A stretch of 64,000 nt of DNA from CBDHFF01 sp965262395 (lineage in GTDB: Bacteria; Pseudomonadota; Alphaproteobacteria; Rickettsiales; Anaplasmataceae). Position numbers and translations under genes: made by a program. Location of the stretch: assembly GCA_965262395.1 (NCBI GenBank), contig OZ253531.1:1550001-1614000 (forward strand), written 5' to 3'. The notes beneath the pieces are model-generated. The model searched no databases, had not been told where the DNA came from, and worked only from the letters and a program-made list of their open reading frames with translations. This document shows, one piece after another, positions 10,101 to 17,455 of the stretch. Each line of letters begins with the position of its first letter. The first letter of the stretch is position 1.

Positions 10101-12660
10101 GCTTTTCAAGATAACGCAATATCTTATCAACATAAGAAAAATCACCAACAGCAACGGCATCACAGAGCAGGTAATTATTAGTTAGCAAGGATACACTCAA
10201 ATTTAGGTCTTTCCACCTTTCTAGTATTTTGAACAATACTTTGCCGTATTGCCCAAAACTAAGCATTGTTTTACCGGGTACTTTGTAGACAACACATTTA
10301 CCGTCGACATTTTTGACAGGATTATAGTTACTAATGGCGTTAATAATGAATTGCATATCACAACCCTCTGGCTCAAGAGAGCACATAGTAGCTATGAATT
10401 GCAGACTATCCTTAGACATAAATTCACTTGCATTAGGTGAATCACGCAAGAATCTGTTAAAAAAGAAAGACATCAAAGATATATGCACATCATCATCATC
10501 GCTTAATATCTTAGCATCTCTACAGAACGAACCATCATTCACCTGAATTCCAAAGGCGGTTTTAACAGGAATAGAAATTAGGGACATTTTTTGTAACATT
10601 GAAACAAATGACTCAACGTTATATTTAGCATCCGCACTATTCCCAGAAGAGTATATCATCTGCCTGATTGGTGTGAATATAAAAGATGCAACCTTAACCT
10701 TAGCTATCTCAATACAATCTTCACTCATCGATAGCATATCAAGAAATGATTTAGTGTTCTCATTAAGCTCTAGGCAATCAAGGAGAGGACTTAAATTGTT
10801 CCATTGATTAGGAAATACATTACCGTGAGCGTCATTCACATCCTGTTCAGATGGCATGTCATGATTCACCATCGTAGCTGAATATCCATTCGCTGGCATG
10901 TCTATTTCTTCTTTTAAAACATCCAATCCAAGATCCGTTATCCACTGAGGAACTGGGTCTACTACGGGTTCATCTCTTGCCTGTCCTTTATAGATATTAT
11001 GATACTGCTCATTCGTATGCTGTGCACTTTGTAAATCAAGTGAATATCGAAGTACGGCGCTATATGGATCCAAATTCTCTATATAAAAACCTTCAGGCAA
11101 ACAGTCTAGTATTGGTATATGACCATTAACTGTGTTTAATACAATGGTTGGATTTTGTATAAGATAATCAATTACATCCGTAGACACATAAATTTGCCTG
11201 CGACTACTTTGCCATCTCTTGGTTAATGCAGAATCATTATCCACCTCACAGCCTATATCTCCATTATAGGCATGCCCTCCAACGAAACTACCGAGTATAT
11301 TTCCAAGCCAAGCATTAATAAAATAGATACATGCATTTTTGTCATTTAAGCCCTGAGCCGAGAATTTCGGGAAATGACATAATGAAGCGAATACATCCAG
11401 TGAAATTTTAAACTTCTTAACAACATGCTTCACATAAAGACTATACGACATAATGACTTTACTTTTATCGGTACACATCTTCGCCATAAATTCACGATCA
11501 GAAGAAGCATTACTTGAGGATTCTTGTTCTTGCTCCTGTTGCTGCTCCTCCTCCTGCTCCTCACTTTCTTCCTCTTCCTCTTCCTCTTCCTGTGAAACCT
11601 CTGCAGATGTCTCTTTGGTTGCAAACGCTCTCATGAAAGCAGGGCAATTATTCACAGCAACAGAACTTTGTTCAGTAGCGATATTAGTCCTGATATTCGC
11701 AGATGATTGTCCCGTTGTTGAAGCGTGGTTAGGCGAAATAATTCTAGAAACATTTACAAAATATAAAGCTATAAAAAAGAATCCCGTTCCCATAAGCGCA
11801 GCTATAATAGGGAATAATATCTTATATAAATTGGTATCAACTTTTACCTTCTTCCCAATTAAGGTCGCCAGAGCAACTAGTGCAAGAACAGAAGTTGTTA
11901 ATAATAAACCACCCATGCACAACGCAACCAAATGAAAGCGGTTCACTCTCTTATGCCTGTCATTGCTACTAGCGTAAATTTGTATGGGGGTATTATTGTC
12001 ACGCAATATATTCAGCCTATTAATCCACCTAGAGGCATACTCTCTTGTTCTTGGTGATGTATCAGCCGCTCTCGCCATCTCAACGCCATGAACCATGCGT
12101 ACACCAGAAACATCAAGATCTGGGATGGCACTCAAAAGCATCCCAGTAGCCGTCCTGCCTTCATATTTAGAATCTACATCTGTATCTTTTATGGTATATA
12201 TATGAGCAAATGAATGTAGCAAATTTTTCTGTAAACGACGTTTGATATGTAGCTCTTTATCCAATACATCATCTTCTATAGCAGAAGGCCCTAATACATT
12301 GCCTACAGCTTGTAGAGGAGCGAGTTTAAACAAATTGAAGAATACTTGCTTCTCATGCTCATATCCTGAAACCATAGCATCATGTTCATCTGACATCTGA
12401 CTATAAAGCTCAGGAATAATATGCAGCAATGTTCTGCCATCAGCAAATTTATAAGACAGTCCTGTAGAATTATCTTTACCCCTAACCCCTTTAAACATAG
12501 CTTTAAGGCGCGGCATATCGAAATGTAAAAGACAATCCTTAATCTCGTCTAGACTGATTGAGCTGCCTTTGTTTTTATCATGATGCTTACTAGAATTACC
12601 TGTGTTGCCACTAGCTAATTCATCATTGGAGTCATCATTTTTTTTATCACTATTATCCAT
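4111..12660 (-). CDS. Giant membrane-associated SecA-like ATPase (2849 aa)
   Basis: One uninterrupted 2849-residue frame. A SecA-type motor lies in the C-terminal third: Walker A VSTGGGKT (about 1960), Walker B DEID (about 2063), ATAACGRGTD (about 2438) and QIQGRTARNGR (about 2465). Two hydrophobic segments lie near 245-265 and 277-300 and two more near 2660-2685 and 2720-2740, so both ends may be membrane-anchored with the motor in the cytoplasm or, if secreted, in a host membrane. An acidic run follows the first pair (about 357-377), and heptad-like charged helices occur near 1390-1560. An N-terminal stretch DGRTLLHI resembles one ankyrin unit but no array is seen. No match beyond the motor is recognised; the remaining 2000 residues are uncharacterised. 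It converges on the other SecA-like gene, from which it differs greatly in size. Motor assignment is firm; substrate is unknown. Confidence 0.75.
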   Translation of the reverse strand: MDNSDKKNDDSNDELASGNTGNSSKHHDKNKGSSISLDEIKDCLLHFDMPRLKAMFKGVRGKDNSTGLSYKFADGRTLLHIIPELYSQMSDEHDAMVSGYEHEKQVFFNLFKLAPLQAVGNVLGPSAIEDDVLDKELHIKRRLQKNLLHSFAHIYTIKDTDVDSKYEGRTATGMLLSAIPDLDVSGVRMVHGVEMARAADTSPRTREYASRWINRLNILRDNNTPIQIYASSNDRHKRVNRFHLVALCMGGLLLTTSVLALVALATLIGKKVKVDTNLYKILFPIIAALMGTGFFFIALYFVNVSRIISPNHASTTGQSSANIRTNIATEQSSVAVNNCPAFMRAFATKETSAEVSQEEEEEEEESEEQEEEQQQEQEQESSSNASSDREFMAKMCTDKSKVIMSYSLYVKHVVKKFKISLDVFASLCHFPKFSAQGLNDKNACIYFINAWLGNILGSFVGGHAYNGDIGCEVDNDSALTKRWQSSRRQIYVSTDVIDYLIQNPTIVLNTVNGHIPILDCLPEGFYIENLDPYSAVLRYSLDLQSAQHTNEQYHNIYKGQARDEPVVDPVPQWITDLGLDVLKEEIDMPANGYSATMVNHDMPSEQDVNDAHGNVFPNQWNNLSPLLDCLELNENTKSFLDMLSMSEDCIEIAKVKVASFIFTPIRQMIYSSGNSADAKYNVESFVSMLQKMSLISIPVKTAFGIQVNDGSFCRDAKILSDDDDVHISLMSFFFNRFLRDSPNASEFMSKDSLQFIATMCSLEPEGCDMQFIINAISNYNPVKNVDGKCVVYKVPGKTMLSFGQYGKVLFKILERWKDLNLSVSLLTNNYLLCDAVAVGDFSYVDKILRYLEKLNGNDVLEFAQELSMLRPNASNNLSGIKYNVLRAIDEEFTSVHRCIGGLSNNDEPYTDSSTSEDLGSAYHACIRKHDTFSNVEKDHTGKPENRKVNNYEVASLHNSKKLSLKGDRMGIHRDVIQCHEYFGLENNGYEFLRGIYSGSGHGVGGLIMRNILISNKIPTPIKKIAARIYGKYGFKCNVEYLQESAYINSYTRFIASQHNREIPISGYINRFRRNVIDKSNLAFATAYAKQKSLTKSMHASHDIIDANNSKSVYEFLVDVVGICRRHRKDPCGSGLISGPIKEKVDAFSNEINRQMADNGHHSLKYWKNYFANTHEEDCSRLFEDSYDSCITSVPLFQEYQARYGSSATNTLIQEVSILNLDMPVYFSMEAYKKLLEPIFAEGPLGLVDGLKDSVSKALNEELTYVEHSTNDLDTQSMSKDSHSMKQQGMMSMLLEIRGVDNEGRAIDSFGIPEEFVPNIGRRIELAKLTCESVTFKYSGKFELNKFKAALFQAGAAGKFTKEVVRGDVVEVTYTDGKELSYYIEKFAAQSARYQVIETELESTNGAARELRKEKSKLASVQSFRKAHIQDIKPGDHVFDASKTDSESELVDRIKTMAYEHRRLYWLCQDAKERLKEYKKCRDAVNEMQETTGRIYGNRLSSVKNLLRTKQAKVSHSLARVIDIEKQIAEHLEINDSLQSKGHTLSEVKRMQYELSVKYDELHAFHGTLQSTRNSEVTLNEDGDVFIEKSMLEKGIIEIGNDELMNSIGDLIYSRLLAEANHSVGLGPDVNGKTLNHMDYLIKNNYSWSMLCAILNKYKYYGTKDKKSPDDKDVLPYDKDAFTQDMLDILGLLRNAETPDPTRHSKNCQLWFNKFYAIQAAAKTYDAPNSGYQNNIVNNVAIIMDSMYSLEGEHPEMGRLTIDADKDNELRILLIAGMIDFVHDRVIPEKLRYNPEVNKDGATKQNEQTPVVPEDFCKDRFGSIDVGGFVSAIKSMRDIKDKDDAAIHEISTAKLGFRYTRMNLLNQYGQVIENLSQDGLKDIAVTLKEKLIKMREAECGKEGVCHKMVMDMNDPEYAPTFIQFFAVVRKLYEHVNKGIFPYQEQMMAVMDFDENATQEVSTGGGKTLITLLQNIAKSIHHGAPVLSVCHEKQLVKEGRDKCNAIAKLLDIECYDVWRRGHKTVKDLLNRKNCILYTDPPTWCTAKMEAEAEGEKIATEVVNIDEIDYAIMDFGMSTTINVGSSDPRFSQSLFIDFYEAVNQVSDDPDSIMSYMDLTNISEENRQALHALLHNRDSWQKADTELIVSILGKDYQRKLELAVVSCIKEFLQKTWSTQGDEIAAEMAQKLEAFTDAELRQYLRSVMAAKSKEPGKDYEVIVNHHGDYEVKIYERSTTGRINDSSVWSNGVHMFVSIREKGNNQSGRDNTKSVEITPLKINTSSCDMASVLGEYRHKSGSTGTPGEGIEAVIHKYVIDVDDIEGIPMSRADELYRSNMLVLSDKESYKSALFAKAEEAVRNKRPIMFYCNTLQEIKDLSDYFQSRKLANVGGAPDGWQVAILDDYNKMAERNKTPRMSEEEIINQYAAGAGPAVIIATAACGRGTDIKGLQEVVITSLDVSERVRRQIQGRTARNGRFGMSSTIICDPGFHKFCKEQKAKGIHVTDPTLYYKWLDKSNTYKRIASWASRYYKQVVKYKVQTMFKNALNARVDNKELFGSEWIKYFNSFDLMWDDQMIELDRDVGKVADSMIDAWKDMMLSKCIPGSDLFKGDLNENKEYIAKIASNTKESIQTEFVKFTKVWKRCQKKYAHNNKISFGAAVDRSRRINRWYSVVIPIVISLLMGLFLAYASIFISSFFVERIVRVSSLTIGKLIPKGSSAKLGAELSFDILIMLLLVCTILILSIALLNEGLKVRSFNKRAAIGNSHVAEIDDSDEIDGEPEMVLPVPKELSDPETELQSDEEKEHADKETEHGIEGQGKAGKVSTIVSADGDTMTVDPIDPDAQKENDQGVT

Positions 12661-12794
12661 AATTTTTGATCTAAAAGATACGTTCTAAATACTACTAAGG
12701 CCGCCCTCTCACCATCCTTCCATAATAACATACAATATACTAATAAAAAACTAATTATTAAAATACATAACACATTACTAATTATTAAATTCTT

Positions 12795-12823
12795 TTGACT
12801 TAACCATAAATTGTAGCTATAAT
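12795..12823 (+). promoter_or_regulatory. Sigma-70-type promoter of the ferredoxin-NADP reductase gene
   Basis: TTGACT (12795-12800) and TATAAT (12818-12823) are separated by exactly 17 bp, 36 bp before the ATG at 12860. This is the best canonical promoter seen in the window. Confidence 0.75.
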
Positions 12824-12859
12824 TTATTACTATTATGCTAAGAATCACAAGGTTATTTC

Positions 12860-13909
12860 ATGAAAATTGTATCTTCCAAAATTTTGATTATAGGCACAGG
12901 ACCAGTTGGTTTATTTACTGTATTCCAAGCTGGAATGCTCGGCCTAGATTGTAGTTTAGTAGATTCATTAGAAAATATAGGGGGGCAATGCATATACTTA
13001 TACCCAGATAAACCTATATACGATATACCTGCTTATCCAGAAATTAAAGCAGCAGAACTCATCAGAAAACTGGAAGAGCAAATAATGCCATTCAAACCAG
13101 GATATCACATGAATCAACAAGTAACCTCAGTACAAAAAGATATGACAAATAATAAATGGATTACTAAAACATCCGCTGGAACAACATTCCACACCGACGC
13201 AATAGTCATTGCCGCAGGATGTGGATCTTTTTCTCCTAGAAGACCAGAGATAGATAATGTAGAAGAATTTGAAGCTGGAGGCACTGTTCATTATATGGTG
13301 CATGACAAACATAAATTCTCTGGAAAAAAAATAATCATTGCCGGCGGAGGAGACTCAGCCGCTGATTGGGCCATAGAACTATCTAGTATAGCAAAAGAAG
13401 TTTGGATGGTTCATAGAAGAAAGAGTTTTAGATGCTCTCCAGAAAGTAGCAGAAAAATCATGGAGCTTGCTGACAATGGAAAAATAAAATTAATGATTCC
13501 ATATAAAGTTAATCATATAGATGGCCATGATGGCAAAATCAACAAAATATTACTAGAAAACCTCACAGACCAATCAGTTACGCCTGTAGAAGCAGATCAT
13601 TTATTGTATTTCTTTGGACTATCTAATGAACTGGGCCCCATTGAAACCTGGGGATTACAAATGAACAAAAAACACATAGAAGTAGACCAGAGCAACTGCA
13701 AAACAAATACAGAAGGAATTTATGCCATTGGTGATGTAGCAACCTATTCTGGTAAAGTAAAACTTATAGCAGCTGGTTTTTCAGAAGCCTTATCTGCATG
13801 TCACGACATACACAAGTACATATATCCTGATAAAAAAATACGCACAGAATATTCAACTAACACTGGTGTTCCAACAATAGAAACTGTTAAAGAAGATATT
13901 ATGGCATAA
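12860..13909 (+). CDS. Thioredoxin reductase-like ferredoxin-NADP(+) reductase
   Basis: A 349-aa flavoprotein that would move electrons between NADPH and ferredoxin in the cytoplasm. Visible motifs are the FAD dinucleotide fold IGTGPVG (11-17), GGQC (41-44), the NADP-binding IIAGGGDSAADW near 155-165 followed by a VHRRK basic patch, and the C-terminal FAD-binding IYAIGDVATYSGKVK. The CxxC redox pair of true thioredoxin reductase is absent, which favours the TrxB-like ferredoxin-NADP reductase family found in Rickettsiales and Bacillus. Length fits. The ATG follows an AAGG-like site and a strong promoter. It is transcribed alone, followed by tandem repeats. Confidence 0.88.
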   Translation: MKIVSSKILIIGTGPVGLFTVFQAGMLGLDCSLVDSLENIGGQCIYLYPDKPIYDIPAYPEIKAAELIRKLEEQIMPFKPGYHMNQQVTSVQKDMTNNKWITKTSAGTTFHTDAIVIAAGCGSFSPRRPEIDNVEEFEAGGTVHYMVHDKHKFSGKKIIIAGGGDSAADWAIELSSIAKEVWMVHRRKSFRCSPESSRKIMELADNGKIKLMIPYKVNHIDGHDGKINKILLENLTDQSVTPVEADHLLYFFGLSNELGPIETWGLQMNKKHIEVDQSNCKTNTEGIYAIGDVATYSGKVKLIAAGFSEALSACHDIHKYIYPDKKIRTEYSTNTGVPTIETVKEDIMA

Positions 13910-13975
13910 TGCACTTTAATGCTTCCTTAAATGAATATTTAAATGGACTGCAATTAATTGCATCTTGAGTCAATA

Positions 13976-14160
13976 CGATGAACAGTCCCTACTACATAAC
14001 ACTGCAATGAATCTTATCCCAAGCCCATGAGATGGAAAGTCCCTACTACATAACGCTGCAATTAATCTTATCCCAAGCCCATGAGATGGAAAGTCCCTAC
14101 TACATAACACTGCAATTAATCTTATCCCAAGCCCATGAGATGAACAGTCCCTACTACATA
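13976..14160. repeat. 54-bp tandem repeat, about 3.4 copies
   Basis: AGTCCCTACTACATAA recurs at 13984, 14038, 14092 and 14146, period 54 bp exactly, with few mismatches. It fills part of the 400-bp gap between the reductase gene and rpoN, which are convergent. The rest of the gap (14161-14312) is AT-rich without a recognised feature. Confidence 0.93.
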
Positions 14161-14312
14161 ATAAACCTTATAACCATTACTTACCTGGCACTATATTAAT
14201 AGATATTGCAGCATCCACTGTAATTATGATAATGAGACCACATTCATACTAAATATGAATTTCGAAAACCTAATCTGCCTATTATTAATTACCTGATATG
14301 AGTAGTGAATTT

Positions 14313-15608
14313 TTAAGCTAATGAATGATAAGCCTGCTTTGATATTTCTTGCTTAGATTTTCTGATCCTAGAATTCGGAATATTCATAGATTCTCTATAT
14401 TTTACAACAGTTCTTCTAGCAATCTTGATATTCTTACTTTGCAACAGCAGAACTATATCATTATCTGATAAAGAGTTTTGTTCATTATCAATAATATCCT
14501 TCATAATATTTTTAATTTTCTTCTCCGAAATGGCATGAATATTGCCAACAGAACCAGAGAAGAAAAATTTCATTGGAAAAACGCCATAGGAAGTGGAGAT
14601 ATATTTAGAATTTACTACTCTGCTCACAGTACTTTCATGCATGCCTATTTTCTCTGAGATATCCTTAAGTTTCAATGGCTTTATATCAATTTCTGAACCA
14701 CTTAATAGAAAATCATTTTGATATTCCACAATTAATTTTGCAATTTTCTGAATGGTAGAAGCCCTTCTCATTATCTGATACAATAAGTTCTTCCCATCTT
14801 TGATCTTATCTCTCACAAATTTCATATCTGCGCTAGAAACAACTTGATTCTTTATGGAATAATCAATAGATATTTTTGGCATCACATGTGGTGAAAGCTC
14901 AGTTACGAGCCCTGTGTCTGATTGATTTACAATGACATCAGGAATAATAGGACAGATATTTTCATCAGAAAAATTAATCAAAGGATTGACATTAAGAGAC
15001 TTGAATATAGCAATCATCCCTAATAACTCTTCTTCTTTAATAATATTGCAAACCTTCTGCAATTCTTTCAATTTATATTGAGATAATAATTCGATATTGG
15101 CAACTAACTTTATCATATTATCCGTAAGCATATCCTGTCTATCTAATTGCAATGTTAATGATTCTTGTACTGAACGAGCAAAGACCCCCACTGGATCACA
15201 GAAATTCTGCAACTTATGTAAAACCATCTCTACATCTCGCATATCATGCTCAGAGGACATCACCCCTATATCTTGCTCTATAATACCATGATCATTCAGA
15301 AGCGCTATAAGATCTTGCGCTATCAGATATTCTGCATCATTATTTGTGCATATATGAACTTGTTTTGTTAAATATTCAGTGATGGTTTCACGAGAAGCAA
15401 TATTATCTATATATTCAGATCCACAGGAACTAATAATACGATTAAACCCATGGTCATCATCTCCCTCCATGGACAAAATAGGATTCACCAATAGCTCAGC
15501 ATCTACAAAACTACACAATTCTATGGATGACATTTGCAGTATATCAACAGACCTTCTCAAATCAGGCATGAACTTGATAGAGGTGGATACAGACAAACTA
15601 GAGTGCAT
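14313..15608 (-). CDS. rpoN: RNA polymerase sigma-54 factor RpoN
   Basis: A 431-aa sigma-54. The RpoN box is clear near the C-terminus (ARRTVVKYRE, 397-406, followed by MNIPNSRIRK), preceded by a helix-turn-helix region (KDISEKIGMHESTVSRVV) and the core-binding domain. The N-terminal region I is present but short and not obviously Gln-rich. It would direct core polymerase to -24/-12 promoters and requires an enhancer-binding ATPase, none of which is encoded in the window. The start ATG lacks a good Shine-Dalgarno. It lies downstream of dapB on the same strand but separated by a hairpin, so it probably has its own promoter. Sigma-54 is not part of the usual sigma set of Rickettsia, Ehrlichia or Anaplasma, which makes it notable here. 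Confidence 0.9.
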   Translation of the reverse strand: MHSSLSVSTSIKFMPDLRRSVDILQMSSIELCSFVDAELLVNPILSMEGDDDHGFNRIISSCGSEYIDNIASRETITEYLTKQVHICTNNDAEYLIAQDLIALLNDHGIIEQDIGVMSSEHDMRDVEMVLHKLQNFCDPVGVFARSVQESLTLQLDRQDMLTDNMIKLVANIELLSQYKLKELQKVCNIIKEEELLGMIAIFKSLNVNPLINFSDENICPIIPDVIVNQSDTGLVTELSPHVMPKISIDYSIKNQVVSSADMKFVRDKIKDGKNLLYQIMRRASTIQKIAKLIVEYQNDFLLSGSEIDIKPLKLKDISEKIGMHESTVSRVVNSKYISTSYGVFPMKFFFSGSVGNIHAISEKKIKNIMKDIIDNEQNSLSDNDIVLLLQSKNIKIARRTVVKYRESMNIPNSRIRKSKQEISKQAYHSLA

Positions 15609-15668
15609 ATTTTTATAATATGAATTTATTGTAAAAATAGTATATTACTAGGCGTGATATAAAACAAG

Positions 15669-15695
15669 ATCTATCTGCATTAAGTACAGATAGAT
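15669..15695 (-). terminator. Probable terminator downstream of dapB
   Basis: A perfect 9-bp stem (ATCTATCTG 15669-15677 with CAGATAGAT 15687-15695) has a 9-nt loop and is followed on the minus strand by the T-rich CTTGTTTTAT. It lies 18 bp beyond the dapB stop. Confidence 0.55.
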
Positions 15696-15712
15696 GCTAC
15701 ATATAGTATGAT

Positions 15713-16468
15713 CTATGATAAATCAAGGACATCATTCATACTATATATTCCAGATTTATAGCCACTCTTAATTATCCATGCTGCAGCACGAACAGCACCA
15801 ACACCAAAAGCATCCCTTGAGATGGCCGTATGCTTAATCTCAATTGTTTCAAACTGGCCAGAAAATCTTATAATATGCTCACCAGGAGAACCACCAGCCC
15901 TAATACTAGATATTTCATTATAAGGAATCTTAAGAATATCGGCAATTTGTTTGGCAGTACCAGAGGGCTTATCTTTTTTTGCACTATGGTGTATATCTAT
16001 TATGTCTGCATCAAACTGATCTACACCTAACTGCTTATGCATATCACCTAAATAACTTCCAATAACATTCACCCCAATGCCTGAATTAGCTGCTACAACT
16101 ATAGCTGCGTGATGATGTGCGCCTGACTTCTCTACCATATTTTTATTAATACCAGAACCAGATGTTCCAAGAACCAGAGGAGTTCCCGTATCTTTCACAA
16201 TATCCAAAATAACTTTGGTCTCAGTTGCAGAAGAAAAGTCAATTATAACATCCGAAATTTCAAAAGCACGACGCATATTATGCATAATTTTTATACCCAT
16301 AGGCGCGCCGCCTGTCATATTCCCAGCATCAATATCTATGTATGGAGAACCATCTCTGACACAAGCTGCGACTAGCTCATAATCGCCCCCAACCATGTCA
16401 CCAATAGCCCTAATAACTGCTTTGCCCATTCTGCCTGCAGCCCCAATCACACCAATTTTTATAGACAT
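15713..16468 (-). CDS. dapB: 4-hydroxy-tetrahydrodipicolinate reductase
   Basis: A 251-aa cytoplasmic enzyme that reduces hydroxy-tetrahydrodipicolinate with NAD(P)H on the diaminopimelate/lysine route. The nucleotide-binding GVIGAAGRMG (6-15), GTSGSG (101-106, family GTTG) and the catalytic/substrate signature HHSAKKDKPSGTA (160-172) are intact. Length is slightly below the 265-275 aa of free-living forms. Diaminopimelate is a peptidoglycan precursor, and many Anaplasmataceae keep part of this pathway. The gene stands 129 bp beyond ubiA in the same direction. Confidence 0.93.
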   Translation of the reverse strand: MSIKIGVIGAAGRMGKAVIRAIGDMVGGDYELVAACVRDGSPYIDIDAGNMTGGAPMGIKIMHNMRRAFEISDVIIDFSSATETKVILDIVKDTGTPLVLGTSGSGINKNMVEKSGAHHHAAIVVAANSGIGVNVIGSYLGDMHKQLGVDQFDADIIDIHHSAKKDKPSGTAKQIADILKIPYNEISSIRAGGSPGEHIIRFSGQFETIEIKHTAISRDAFGVGAVRAAAWIIKSGYKSGIYSMNDVLDLS

Positions 16469-16597
16469 ATCTTCTGTTCAATAAGGATTAATTTAATATA
16501 TAAGATACCAGAAATACCAATAGATCAATACAATATTATTACAATCACCTTCCCCCCAATTGAGGGTCATCCGCCCCCACACAGCAAGATAACGTAA

Positions 16598-17452
16598 TTA
16601 ATATATACTGCCCAATATATATGAGATTAGCACAAATAAACCAACCACTACATTCGACTTAAAGGCGGACATACATTGCTCAGGATCATTGAAATTAGTA
16701 TATTTGATCTGTCTATATAGAAAATACGCAGCGCCAGGTATAACCATATAAAACAATACTCCCAATCCCTCAAGCGCACCTGCAATAACCCACAAGAAAA
16801 AAGCTATTTTATAGAATAAAAGCAACCACTTATCTAAAGAATGGAACAGTATAATAGCAGAAGAATTCAATCCCAAAGCCAAATCATATTTCCTGTCCTG
16901 ACAGGCATATATTGTATCATAACCAATAATCCAAAATACACAGCCAAGATAAAATATTATACTAGAGGCACTAACCTGCTCAGTAACAAGCGCAGAACCA
17001 AATATTGCACCTGAACCAAAAACAAAGCCCAGGAATATCTGAGGCATAAAAAATAAACGCTTACATAAAGGATATATTGCAATAGGAAGCGCGAAGATAA
17101 GAGCCAACGCAAAAACCAAACCATTCATAAATAATAATAGAAATCCTGCAATAGAACACAGTATGAATAAACATATTAATGCCTCTTTGACAGAAATCTT
17201 ACCAGATGCTATGGGTCGACCCTTCGTTCGCTCAACCTGCGAATCAATGTCCTTGTCAATCAAGTCATTAACTATGCAGCCAGCAGAACGCATAACAAAT
17301 GCACCCACAAATAACAATAACATATGCCAAATATCAGGAGAACCTGTACTAACAAGAGCCGCCCCGCTGAGGCAAGGCAACATCAATAACCAAGTGCCTG
17401 TTAAACTATGCAATCTTAATAAATGCCTATATTTATCATAGCAATTCCACAT
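16598..17452 (-). CDS. ubiA: 4-hydroxybenzoate polyprenyltransferase
   Basis: A 284-aa inner-membrane prenyltransferase that attaches the polyprenyl tail to 4-hydroxybenzoate in ubiquinone synthesis. Both Asp-rich motifs are present: NDLIDKDID (62-70), followed by ERTKGRPIASG, and YDTIYACQDRKYD near 173-185. About eight hydrophobic segments are visible and the length matches the family. The start is ATG 3 nt after the stop of the M16-like gene, so the two are almost certainly co-transcribed. Confidence 0.93.
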   Translation of the reverse strand: MWNCYDKYRHLLRLHSLTGTWLLMLPCLSGAALVSTGSPDIWHMLLLFVGAFVMRSAGCIVNDLIDKDIDSQVERTKGRPIASGKISVKEALICLFILCSIAGFLLLFMNGLVFALALIFALPIAIYPLCKRLFFMPQIFLGFVFGSGAIFGSALVTEQVSASSIIFYLGCVFWIIGYDTIYACQDRKYDLALGLNSSAIILFHSLDKWLLLFYKIAFFLWVIAGALEGLGVLFYMVIPGAAYFLYRQIKYTNFNDPEQCMSAFKSNVVVGLFVLISYILGSIY

Positions 17453-17455
17453 AAT

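Noticed and set aside
11453..11935. 160-aa plus-strand ORF with poly-Ser
   Set aside because: Antisense of the acidic run in the 2849-aa gene.
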